Below, piece after piece: positions 9,383-18,427 of a DNA stretch of 64,000 nucleotides (the stretch's first letter is position 1; the number at the start of each line of letters is the position of its first letter). The position numbers and the translations under genes are program-made. The stretch is taken from assembly GCA_947625755.1 (NCBI GenBank), contig CANQPJ010000007.1:56059-120058 (forward strand), read 5' to 3'. The notes below the pieces were generated by a model, which worked only from the letters and a program-made list of their open reading frames with translations, ran no database searches and was not told the DNA's origin. The DNA comes from an uncultured Lachnospiraceae bacterium. Lineage in GTDB: Bacteria; Bacillota; Clostridia; Lachnospirales; Lachnospiraceae.

Positions 9383-10102
9383 ATGGATACATTAACCCTA
9401 ATTAAACAGGCTCACAAAGGGGATAAAGCATCAAGGGACAAAGTACTGACAGAAAATACTGCTTTGATATGGAGCATTGTCCGCAGATTTCTCAACCGCG
9501 GATATGAAGGGGAAGATTTATTTCAGATTGGGTGTATCGGTATGTTAAAAGCGATTGACAGATTTGACGTAAATTATAATGTGGCGTTTTCCACATACGC
9601 CGTCCCATTAATTACTGGAGAAATCAGACGGTTTTTAAGAGATGATGGAATTATAAAAATAAGCAGGAGCATTAAAGAAAATCAAAACAAAATTATTGCA
9701 GAGACAGAAAAATTCCGCGAAATAAATCATGTGGAGCCTACCATAGAAAAATTGGCTGAAATCTGTTCCCTGTCAAAAGAAGATGTGGTAACTGCCATAG
9801 AATCGTTAAGAAATGTTGAATCCATATATAAAGAAGTAGAATGTTCAGGCGAGGGCAATAGTGTAAGCATTGTAGACAGGCTGGTAGATCAATCAAATCA
9901 CGAAAATATGGTACTTGACAGAATGTTAATCAAACAATTATTAGATACTTTAGATGAGAATGAAAGAAATATTATCATTCTCAGATATTATAAAAATAAA
10001 ACGCAGGCTGATATTGCGAAAGAGATAGGAATTACACAGGTACAAGTATCCAGAAAAGAAAAGAAAATACTGAATAAATTAAAAAAAGAAATTAATTTTT
10101 AA
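9383..10102 (+). CDS. sigF: RNA polymerase sigma-F factor
   Basis: Sporulation sigma-70 family factor of 239 residues, the first forespore-specific sigma. Region 2 is visible as DLFQIGCIGMLKAIDRFD and FSTYAVPLI. Region 4 is the C-terminal helix-turn-helix (KTQADIAKEIGITQVQVSR). The position directly after spoIIAB separates it from sigma-G and sigma-B relatives. A GAGGTAAT ribosome binding site overlaps the end of spoIIAB, consistent with coupled translation. Confidence 0.95.
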   Translation: MDTLTLIKQAHKGDKASRDKVLTENTALIWSIVRRFLNRGYEGEDLFQIGCIGMLKAIDRFDVNYNVAFSTYAVPLITGEIRRFLRDDGIIKISRSIKENQNKIIAETEKFREINHVEPTIEKLAEICSLSKEDVVTAIESLRNVESIYKEVECSGEGNSVSIVDRLVDQSNHENMVLDRMLIKQLLDTLDENERNIIILRYYKNKTQADIAKEIGITQVQVSRKEKKILNKLKKEINF

Positions 10103-10172
10103 AAATTGGAATATTGGATAAGTTCTTGGAGATACTGAAAATATTGTTAAAGATATAAAAGAGAGGTGCAAT

Positions 10173-10292
10173 ATGAAAATATTAAGAATGATGTTAGTTC
10201 TACTGATTGTATTGGTAGTGGCAGGATTTAGTGTTTTAGTGTTGACCGAAGATAAGTCCACAAATGAAAAAGAAGCTGCGGTATTAATATAG
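10173..10292 (+). CDS. 39-residue single-span membrane protein between sigF and spoVAA
   Basis: ATG at 10173 is preceded by GAGAGGTGCAAT, and the frame ends at TAG 10290-10292. The product opens MKILRMMLVLLIVLVVAG, a clear hydrophobic helix (~residues 5-25), followed by a short charged tail rich in Glu and Lys. It is 8 bp upstream of spoVAA and in the same direction. The ribosome binding site and the TM pattern support translation. I do not know a named family. Its location suggests forespore expression with the spoIIA/spoVA genes. It could be a small accessory subunit of the SpoVA channel, but this is inference from position. Confidence 0.6.
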   Translation: MKILRMMLVLLIVLVVAGFSVLVLTEDKSTNEKEAAVLI

Positions 10293-10300
10293 GTGACAGC

Positions 10301-10927
10301 ATGAGTGATACGTTATATATTAAAATGGACCAGTGCGTGGAAGTTACCAATGACTATGTGACAATTGGTGATGTTGCCAAGTTAGAATGTAAAAATCAAA
10401 CGATTGTAAACAGACTCAAACCAATCAAACTGTTGAATGATAATTCAAATGGGAAAAACAGATATATAGTATCTATTATGAAAATATTTGAAATAGTAGA
10501 TAAAGAATTTCAGAATGTTGATGTTCAAAGTATTGGGGAGACGGATTGTATTATTGAGTTTAAAAAGGCAAACGAAGGCGTCAAATGGTTGGAAATTCTA
10601 AAAGTTATTGCTATTTGTATCATCCTTTTCTTTGGCGCAGGATTTTCCATTATGTCTTTTAATAATGATATTTCTGTTGGAAAAATGTTTGAAAATATAT
10701 GCCGGCTGCTCACCGGAGATAAAAATACAGGAAAAATTATTATGGAAGTAGGATATTCTTTTGGATTAGGATTGGGAATTATTATTTTTTATAATCACTT
10801 TGGTCCGAAAAAACTATCAAAAGATCCTACCCCGATTGAGGTGGAAATGAGAAAATATGAGACAGACATTAATCAGGCTCTAATTGATGGGCATAACAGA
10901 CAAGATGGAAAGCTGGATGTAAAATGA
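10301..10927 (+). CDS. spoVAA: stage V sporulation protein AA
   Basis: 208-residue SpoVAA, a component of the SpoVA channel that moves dipicolinic acid into the forespore. The N-terminal ~100 residues are a soluble domain (YIKMDQCVEVTNDYVTIGDV is typical). Two membrane segments follow at ~102-120 and ~148-165, then a charged C-terminal tail. It overlaps spoVAB by four bases (ATGA), so translation is coupled. Confidence 0.9.
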   Translation: MSDTLYIKMDQCVEVTNDYVTIGDVAKLECKNQTIVNRLKPIKLLNDNSNGKNRYIVSIMKIFEIVDKEFQNVDVQSIGETDCIIEFKKANEGVKWLEILKVIAICIILFFGAGFSIMSFNNDISVGKMFENICRLLTGDKNTGKIIMEVGYSFGLGLGIIIFYNHFGPKKLSKDPTPIEVEMRKYETDINQALIDGHNRQDGKLDVK

Positions 10928-11364
10928 TGTTTTTAAAATATATTATTTTGGCACTCACATCAGTTGGCGGCGGCGCTATCATAGCGGGGGCAGTGTTTGC
11001 CTTAATTTCTTCCACAGGTGTAGTAACCAGAATGGCAGATAAATCAAGAACCGCAAAATATATCAGATTTTATGAAAACGCAATCATTTTAGGTGGTGTG
11101 TGGTGGAATGTGTTTTGGATTTTTTCTATAAATATTCCTTTCGGAGCAGATTTCGGACAGGGATTTCAAATCATTATGGCATTGTCCCAGGGAATATTTG
11201 TAGGATGCCTTGCGGTGTCATTGGCGGAAGCATTAAGTACCACTGCGGTTTTTTCAAGGCGGGCAAAGCTGAAAATGGGATTAAGTTTTATTGTATTATC
11301 AGTTGCGCTGGGGAAAATAGTTGCAGCACTGATTCAATTTAGTAATAATTGGGTAAAAAAGTAA
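10924..11364 (+). CDS. spoVAB: stage V sporulation protein AB
   Basis: 146-residue membrane protein with about four hydrophobic helices (residues ~5-30, 52-70, 78-103 and 115-138). The motifs GGGAIIAGAVFALIS and ALAEALSTT-like SLAEALSTTAVFSRR are those of SpoVAB. It is part of the dipicolinic acid channel complex in the inner forespore membrane. The start overlaps the end of spoVAA. spoVAC follows after 18 bp. Confidence 0.9.
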   Translation: MMFLKYIILALTSVGGGAIIAGAVFALISSTGVVTRMADKSRTAKYIRFYENAIILGGVWWNVFWIFSINIPFGADFGQGFQIIMALSQGIFVGCLAVSLAEALSTTAVFSRRAKLKMGLSFIVLSVALGKIVAALIQFSNNWVKK

Positions 11365-11382
11365 AATTGGAGAAGGTTGAGT

Positions 11383-11844
11383 ATGGAAAATGAAGAGACA
11401 AAAAAGCAATATAATGAATATGTGGAAAAGGTAACCCCCAACAATAATCTGGCAAAAGATATGTTCAATGCCTTTTGGATTGGCGGTCTGATATGCGTTA
11501 TGGGACAAATCTGGCTGGAAATTTTTATGTATTTTGGAATGGGAAAAGAAGATGCGGTCAGTTGGACAACATTGGTTTTGATATTAGAGAGTGTACTGCT
11601 TACCGGATTTGGATTATATCCCAAAATTGCAAAAGTTGGAGGAGCAGGCTGTCTTGTTCCAATTACCGGGTTTGCCAATAGTGTTGTTTCGCCGGCAATA
11701 GAGTTTCAGGCAGAAGGACAGATATTCGGGGTCGGCGCCAAGATTTTCACCATAGCAGGCCCCGTGATTCTCTATGGTATATTTAGCAGCTGGGTGGTAG
11801 GAATTATATATATGGTTTTGAAGGCGTGTGGAATTATATCATAA
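11383..11844 (+). CDS. spoVAC: stage V sporulation protein AC
   Basis: Integral membrane protein of 153 residues, the mechanosensitive-type subunit of the SpoVA channel. The segment GFGLYPKIAKVGGAGCLVPITG is interrupted here only for length; GAGCLVPITGFANS is the family hallmark. The start is placed at ATG 11383, six bases after a TTG at 11377. The GGAGAAGG site at 11369-11376 is well spaced only for the ATG. A strong bidirectional terminator follows, so the spoVA genes stop here and resume at 13668. Confidence 0.9.
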   Translation: MENEETKKQYNEYVEKVTPNNNLAKDMFNAFWIGGLICVMGQIWLEIFMYFGMGKEDAVSWTTLVLILESVLLTGFGLYPKIAKVGGAGCLVPITGFANSVVSPAIEFQAEGQIFGVGAKIFTIAGPVILYGIFSSWVVGIIYMVLKACGIIS

Positions 11845-11858
11845 AAGAAACAAAGAAA

Positions 11859-11899
11859 AAATCACAGGTAAAGACAGACCTTTACCTGTGATTCTTTTT
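11859..11899. terminator. bidirectional terminator between spoVAC and putP
   Basis: AATCACAGGTAAA and TTTACCTGTGATT form a 13-bp stem with A-rich and T-rich flanks on both sides. It serves the converging spoVAC and putP transcripts. Confidence 0.9.
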
Positions 11900-11920
11900 G
11901 ATATAAATACCATTTACAAA

Positions 11921-13447
11921 TTAAGCTTCTTTAATGGATTCAAATTCATCAATAATTTCCTGCTCCGGTGCCTTTGTTAAAAGACTGATTACAACATTAA
12001 ATACGCAGGCTACAATAAATGCAGGAAGCAATTCATAAATATCCCATGCGCCGCCAAGAGGTCTTACAAGGAATTTCCAGATAAATACCATAGCGCCGCC
12101 GGATACTAATCCAACGATAGCACCGTATTTGTTAGAACGCTTCCAGAAAAGCGCAAACAACATGATTGGTCCGAAGGTTGCGCCAAATCCTGCCCATGCG
12201 AATGATACAATAGTAAATACATTACTATCCGGGTCTGCGGCAAAGAAAATGGAAATAATTGAAATAATAATTACAGAACATCTTGCAACAATAACTTTTG
12301 CTTTGTCTGATAATTTTACTCCAAAAACACCGTCCATGATATTTTCCGTAATACTGGATGATGCGGCAAGGAGCTGTGAATCCGATGTGGACATGGTTGA
12401 AGCAAGGATACCTGCCAGAATAACACCTGCAACAATGGCAAAGAAGATACCGTTTTGACTGAGAATACGAGCAATTTCAACGATAACTGTTTCTGTGGCT
12501 GAACCTTCCAAATGCGTAAGGATACCAGCCTGTGTCATGCTCAATCCCATGATACCAATAAATAATGCAATGCCCATGGCAATAACAACCCATATGCTTG
12601 CAATACGTCTGGATAATTTGATTTTCTTTTCATCTTCGATTGCCATAAATCTTAAAAGAATATGTGGCATACCGAAATATCCAAGTCCCCATGCCAGAGT
12701 AGAAACAATAGTAATAATTCCATATGGCGAAGAAGTACCGGTAGCAGCATCATAAGTAGCATTAAAATTAAGAAATCCCGGTAATTCTTTAACATTGGCA
12801 ATTACCTGGTCCATACCTCCCACAGAATAAACGCCAAAGCAGACCACAATTATAAGTGCAATGGACATAATGATACTTTGGATAAAGTCAGTTGTGCTGG
12901 CTGCAAGAAATCCTCCCAATGTTGTGTAAGCAATAATGACGATTGCACTGATAATCATTGCTGTCATATAGTCTACATTAAACAATGAGTGAAATAACTT
13001 TCCACAGGCAGCAAATCCAGAAGCTGTATATGGAACAAAGAAAACAATAATGATTAAGGCTGCAATTCCTTTCAGCATTTTTTTATCACGATACCTGTTG
13101 GCAAAAAAATCAGGAATGGTAATTGCATTCACTTTTGCTGTATATCTTCGCAGTCTCTTTGCAACAATTAACCAGTTGACATATGTACCGGCTGCCAGAC
13201 CTACAATGGTCCAAAACACATCACAGACACCGGATAAGTATGCCAGTCCCGGAAGTCCCATCAATAAATAACTGCTCATATCAGAGGCCTCTGCGCTCAT
13301 TGCTGTAACAAAAGGTCCCAGCTTTCTTCCACCCAGATAGAAGTCTCCGGCATCATTATTCTTTTTTGCATAATAAATACCAATACAAATAATTGCTATC
13401 ATATAGAAAGCAATGGAAATTAAAATTCCAATCTCTGATGTTTTCAT
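11921..13447 (-). CDS. putP: sodium/proline symporter
   Basis: Sodium:solute symporter family protein of 508 residues with about 13 membrane helices. It imports proline with sodium. Diagnostic segments are DFYLGGRKLGPFVTAMSAEASDMSSYLLMG near the N-terminus (shown as key residues: GRKLGP, SAEASDMS), TIPDFFANRY and the GILASTMSTSDSQLL sodium-site helix. The start is supported by an AGGAGGAAATATTTTT context on the reverse strand. It lies between spoVAC and spoVAD, on the opposite strand, splitting a gene set that is usually continuous. Confidence 0.93.
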   Translation of the reverse strand: MKTSEIGILISIAFYMIAIICIGIYYAKKNNDAGDFYLGGRKLGPFVTAMSAEASDMSSYLLMGLPGLAYLSGVCDVFWTIVGLAAGTYVNWLIVAKRLRRYTAKVNAITIPDFFANRYRDKKMLKGIAALIIIVFFVPYTASGFAACGKLFHSLFNVDYMTAMIISAIVIIAYTTLGGFLAASTTDFIQSIIMSIALIIVVCFGVYSVGGMDQVIANVKELPGFLNFNATYDAATGTSSPYGIITIVSTLAWGLGYFGMPHILLRFMAIEDEKKIKLSRRIASIWVVIAMGIALFIGIMGLSMTQAGILTHLEGSATETVIVEIARILSQNGIFFAIVAGVILAGILASTMSTSDSQLLAASSSITENIMDGVFGVKLSDKAKVIVARCSVIIISIISIFFAADPDSNVFTIVSFAWAGFGATFGPIMLFALFWKRSNKYGAIVGLVSGGAMVFIWKFLVRPLGGAWDIYELLPAFIVACVFNVVISLLTKAPEQEIIDEFESIKEA

Positions 13448-13667
13448 AAAAATATTTCCTCCTAATCAAAATACCATATTATTCTATAATAAAAAGACAA
13501 TTTAATCAAGTAAAGTGTTAAAAGAGTAAAAACAAAATAAAAAAGCATAGGGAAAGAACAGATAGAATAATTAAGATGAATAGGGAAAGACTATAAATTA
13601 GATAATGTATTTTCAGAAAACATAATCGTAATATTGTAATAAAAAGGAAGAAAGTAAGGAAGAAAAA

Positions 13668-14678
13668 ATGGGAAGAATGATTGGAAAACAAAGCATAGCA
13701 TTTGAAGAGCCGACTTACATTGTGGAAGGGTCGTCAATAGTCGGAGCAAAAGAAGGTGAAGGACCATTGGGAAAAATGTTTGATGTGGTAGAACAGGACC
13801 CGATGCTGGGACAGGATTCATGGGAAGAGGCAGAAAGTTTATTACAAAAAGAGGCAATACAAAAAGTTTTATTTAAGTCAAATATGAATAAAGAAGATAT
13901 AAGATATATATTTGCCGGAGACCTTCTGGGACAATTAATTGCATCAACCTTTGGTATTCTGGAGTTTGAAATACCGTTTTTCGGATTATACGGCGCATGT
14001 TCCACAATCGGCGAGGCGTTAAGTATTGCTGCCATTACAGTGGATGGTGGAAATGCCAATAATGTTATTGCAATCGCTTCCAGTCATTTTGCAAGTGCAG
14101 AGAGGCAGTTTCGGTTTCCATTGGCATATGGCAATCAGAGACCATATGCTGCAACATGGACGGTGACAGGTGCAGGCGCAGTCATTGTAAGTAAAAATAA
14201 GGGTTTTGCAAAAATAACAGGAATTACCACAGGAAAAATTGTAGATTATGGTGTAAAAGATGCGCAGAACATGGGAGCCTGTATGGCGCCGGCGGCAGCA
14301 GATATTTTATATAATCATTTTAAAGATTTTAACACATCACCGGATCAATACGACAAAATTATAACAGGCGATTTAGGAATTGTAGGAAAAACGATTCTTT
14401 TTGACCTGATGCGGGAGAAAGGTTATGACATTTCAAAAGTGCATATGGATTGTGGAATAGAAATGTTTGATGCCAGCAGTCAGGATACCCACGCAGGAGG
14501 AAGCGGATGCGGATGTTCTGCTACGGTACTTACATCATATGTTTTTCAGCAGTTAAGGAAGAAGGCGTGGAAAAAAATATTATTTATTCCAACAGGCGCA
14601 TTAATGTCACCGGTGAGCTTTAATGAGGGAAACAGCGTGCCGGGAATTGCGCATTTGGTTCAAATAGAAGCATGCTAA
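13668..14678 (+). CDS. spoVAD: stage V sporulation protein AD
   Basis: 336-residue SpoVAD, a thiolase-fold protein that binds dipicolinic acid. Recognisable segments are GRMIGKQSIAFEEPTYI, YGACSTIGEALS, SSHFASAERQFRFP and GGSGCGCSA. GGAAGAAA precedes the start. The gene is separated from spoVAC by the reverse-strand putP and must have its own promoter in the 220-bp divergent spacer. TGAATA at 13577 followed by GATAATG is only a weak sigma-G-like candidate. spoVAE follows after 81 bp. Confidence 0.95.
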   Translation: MGRMIGKQSIAFEEPTYIVEGSSIVGAKEGEGPLGKMFDVVEQDPMLGQDSWEEAESLLQKEAIQKVLFKSNMNKEDIRYIFAGDLLGQLIASTFGILEFEIPFFGLYGACSTIGEALSIAAITVDGGNANNVIAIASSHFASAERQFRFPLAYGNQRPYAATWTVTGAGAVIVSKNKGFAKITGITTGKIVDYGVKDAQNMGACMAPAAADILYNHFKDFNTSPDQYDKIITGDLGIVGKTILFDLMREKGYDISKVHMDCGIEMFDASSQDTHAGGSGCGCSATVLTSYVFQQLRKKAWKKILFIPTGALMSPVSFNEGNSVPGIAHLVQIEAC

Positions 14679-14759
14679 AAAAAGATATTGTAAACATGTA
14701 TTATGGATAACCGAAAAAAGGTTTTTATATTAAATGAAATATAGCGGAAGGAGAATATT

Positions 14760-15113
14760 ATGGTTTTCATAAAAAGTTTTTTGGTTGGTGGTGCGATTTG
14801 TGCCATTGTACAGATATTTATAGACAAAACAAAACTTACGCCTGGCAGAATCATGGTAAGTCTGGTATGTCTGGGAGTAGTGCTTGGAGCAATAGGCATT
14901 TACGAGCCTTTTTCAAAGTGGGCAGGCTGTGGCGCCACAGTTCCTCTGATAGGATTTGGAAATAATCTGTGGAAGGGAATGAAAGAAGCAATCAGCCAGT
15001 CAGGAATTCTTGGTCTTTTTAAAGGTGGTTTTACCTCCAGTGCAGTAGGAATTTCAGGAGCTTTAATCTTCGGATACCTTGCTTCTCTTATATTTAAACC
15101 GAAAATGAAATAA
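14760..15113 (+). CDS. spoVAE: stage V sporulation protein AE
   Basis: 117-residue membrane protein of the SpoVA channel with about three or four hydrophobic helices. The motif GCGATVPLIGFGNNLWKG is the SpoVAE counterpart of the SpoVAC signature. GGAAGGAG precedes the ATG. It follows spoVAD in the same direction. No spoVAF or gerA-like gene follows; the next gene is gdhA. Confidence 0.93.
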   Translation: MVFIKSFLVGGAICAIVQIFIDKTKLTPGRIMVSLVCLGVVLGAIGIYEPFSKWAGCGATVPLIGFGNNLWKGMKEAISQSGILGLFKGGFTSSAVGISGALIFGYLASLIFKPKMK

Positions 15114-15243
15114 ATAATTTAATATAATATAAATGAAGAAACAGCCGAAAAGGGTCTAATATTGTAATTATTTTGTCTCGGATTAATAAAATAAAGTAAA
15201 TAAAATGATTTCGTTACAAAATTAAGTTTAATTCATCTCATAC

Positions 15244-15272
15244 TTGATAAAATTAAGAGCTTAATATATAAT
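15244..15272 (+). promoter_or_regulatory. sigma-A promoter of gdhA
   Basis: TTGATA (15244-15249) and TATAAT (15267-15272) are separated by 17 bases. This leaves a leader of about 75 bases before the gdhA start. Confidence 0.75.
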
Positions 15273-15327
15273 TTTTTTTAGTGTGCTAAAGTAAGCATTG
15301 TATGATGCGTCTTGTACATTAGATTAA

Positions 15328-16689
<1,362 letters not shown>

Positions 16690-16745
16690 TTATTCATTTA
16701 ACAATAGAAACAAAAATCAGAGGCTGTAAAAAAGTCTTTAGTTAG

Positions 16746-16787
16746 CAGAACCTGCATCCGCTAATGCGGATGCAGGTTCTGTTTTTC
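16746..16787 (+). terminator. gdhA terminator
   Basis: CAGAACCTGCATCCGC and GCGGATGCAGGTTCTG form a 16-bp perfect stem with a TAAT loop, followed by TTTTT. Confidence 0.93.
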
Positions 16788-16834
16788 TATTTCTGAATAT
16801 CCCTTTGTAAAATCTATTCTTTTGTCATATTTAT

Positions 16835-17352
16835 AATTTACATATATATTTCTCTAGTTATGCAAAGAATATATGTAATTGATTTTTCCTTGCTATGGAT
16901 TCCTCAAGAATTTACATATGTATTTGGCTAGTTTTGTAGAAAATATATGTAATTCATTCTCTCTTGCTATGCATTACGCAAGAATTTACATATATGTTTG
17001 GCTAGTTTTGTAAAGAATATATGTAATTGCTTTTCCCCTGCTATGGATTTGACAAGAATTTACATATATGTTTGGCTAGTTTTGTAAAGAATATATGTAA
17101 TTGCTTTTCCCTTGCTATGGATTCCTCAAGAATTTACATATATATTTGACTTGTTTTGTAAAGAATATATGTAATTGTTTCTCCCTTGCTATGGATTTCT
17201 CAAGAGTTTACATATATGTTTGGCTGGTTTTGCAGACAATATATGTAATTGCTTCTCCCTTGCCATGGATTTGCCAAGAATTTACATATATGTTTGGCTG
17301 GTTTTCTAAACAATATATGTATATGAATTTCCCAGAAATTTTACACATGTAC
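16835..17352. repeat. array of seven 74-bp hairpin repeats
   Basis: Units start at 16835, 16909, 16983, 17057, 17131, 17205 and 17279, a constant 74-bp period. Each holds an inverted pair, TTACATATAT and ATATATGTAA, whose starts are 31 bases apart, then a conserved tail ending in GCTATGGATT..CAAG. Units 3 and 4 are almost identical and the last is truncated or diverged after ~50 bases. The entire unit is conserved, not alternating repeats and unique spacers, so it is not CRISPR. The array occupies most of the 840-bp gap after gdhA. I see nothing further in 17353-17531. A related array lies at 62515-62790. Confidence 0.95.
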
Positions 17353-17531
17353 ATAGCAGCTTGGCTACAACCTTTTTTCTTTGGCAAAAGTGAAAAATGA
17401 CATTCAACAGTATAATCACATAAGGAGTAGACCAACGGTGGTTTTAGAAAGTTGTATAACAAAAAATTTATATGATACAAAAACCAGTTAATATATGATA
17501 TTATATATGTGGATATGGAAGAAGTTTTTTA

Positions 17532-18005
17532 GTGTTAGAAAACAAATTAGGGCTAACGAATTTTTCCGAACTGGCAGAAAGCGTATTCAGAAAAATAAAG
17601 CTTAAAGATGGATATGTAAAAGTCCCGCAATATTGGATTATTCTGGGAGACCCGCAAAAAGCTATGGAGAGCCGGTATGCGGGCGTAGTGGAAGTAAAGA
17701 ATGGGCATAGGTTTGATGCACCGCATTTTGTATTCTTTTCAAATATAAAGTATGCGGAAGATTATCCGGATGAAATGAAAAACGAAATACTGGAGCAGTG
17801 TGTAAAAGAAGTGCCAAGATTTCAGGAGATTATCGAGAAGTGTGAATATTTAAAAAAATATGCTTCTAACCGTCAGGATGATGAAGGATATATGAAAGGA
17901 CCTGAAATTGGATTTTTTAACATCTTTGAAGAGAATGACCCCAGTCTGCGGGAAGATTATATTCCCCCATACGGCTGCATGATTGTCCGGGACGATGGAA
18001 GATAA
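17532..18005 (+). CDS. 157-residue hypothetical protein
   Basis: Starts at GTG 17532 with GGAAGAAG 8 bases upstream. It is soluble and slightly acidic, with no signal peptide or membrane segment. Its middle contains WIILGDPQKAMESRYAGVVEVKNGHRF and a helical DEMKNEILEQCVKEVPRFQE segment (shown in part). I do not recognise a family. It is the first of three closely spaced genes. The third encodes a secreted protein, so this could be a cytoplasmic partner or immunity-type protein. That role is only inference from arrangement. Confidence 0.6.
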   Translation: MLENKLGLTNFSELAESVFRKIKLKDGYVKVPQYWIILGDPQKAMESRYAGVVEVKNGHRFDAPHFVFFSNIKYAEDYPDEMKNEILEQCVKEVPRFQEIIEKCEYLKKYASNRQDDEGYMKGPEIGFFNIFEENDPSLREDYIPPYGCMIVRDDGR

Positions 18006-18028
18006 AGAAGCATGAAGGAGGGATGAAT

Positions 18029-18427
18029 ATGAATATTTTAGAGAGAGTGCATGAATACTGTTCGGAAAATGAGAGCGGATATATTGAGGATGCGGATCTT
18101 GCAGAAGAAATCTTTTCACTGACAGACATGTATCTACTGAATAAAGATGGTGAAATGTATATAGAGGACTGCGGGGACTATGGAGTTGTAAAAATCGCCA
18201 TTGGTGCAGAGACAGCGGAAGCAATCCGCAGCGGCATGTGTATGGGAGCCGGAACGGAAAGATTTTCGATGGAACCGGTGGAGGACGGGAAAAAACTGAT
18301 AAACCGGATACTTTTCAATCAGATGTATCTGTGTGCAGGGTTTGAGACGGAGGATATGAGTTTTGCTGTCCCGTCAGATATAATTCTTGAGAACCAAACA
18401 AAAAAAGAGGAGGGTGAAGTTAAATGA
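18029..18427 (+). CDS. acidic 132-residue hypothetical protein
   Basis: The ATG at 18029 is preferred over 18023, because the AAGGAGGG site ends immediately before the latter. The product is strongly acidic in its first half (SENESGYIEDADLAEEIF) and has no signal or membrane segment. The stop overlaps the next start as ATGA (18424-18427), so it is translationally coupled to the secreted protein gene. No family recognised. Small acidic proteins coupled to a secreted basic protein can be immunity or chaperone partners, but no motif shows this here. Confidence 0.6.
   Translation: MNILERVHEYCSENESGYIEDADLAEEIFSLTDMYLLNKDGEMYIEDCGDYGVVKIAIGAETAEAIRSGMCMGAGTERFSMEPVEDGKKLINRILFNQMYLCAGFETEDMSFAVPSDIILENQTKKEEGEVK

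Noticed and set aside
16835..17352. Possible CRISPR array
   Set aside because: The whole 74-bp unit is conserved; there are no unique spacers between short identical repeats, and no cas genes occur in the window.
17101..17400. 99-codon open frame across the first hairpin array
   Set aside because: It is an artefact of the repeat: the predicted protein just repeats the array sequence, it has no ribosome binding site, and it starts at a TTG inside a unit.
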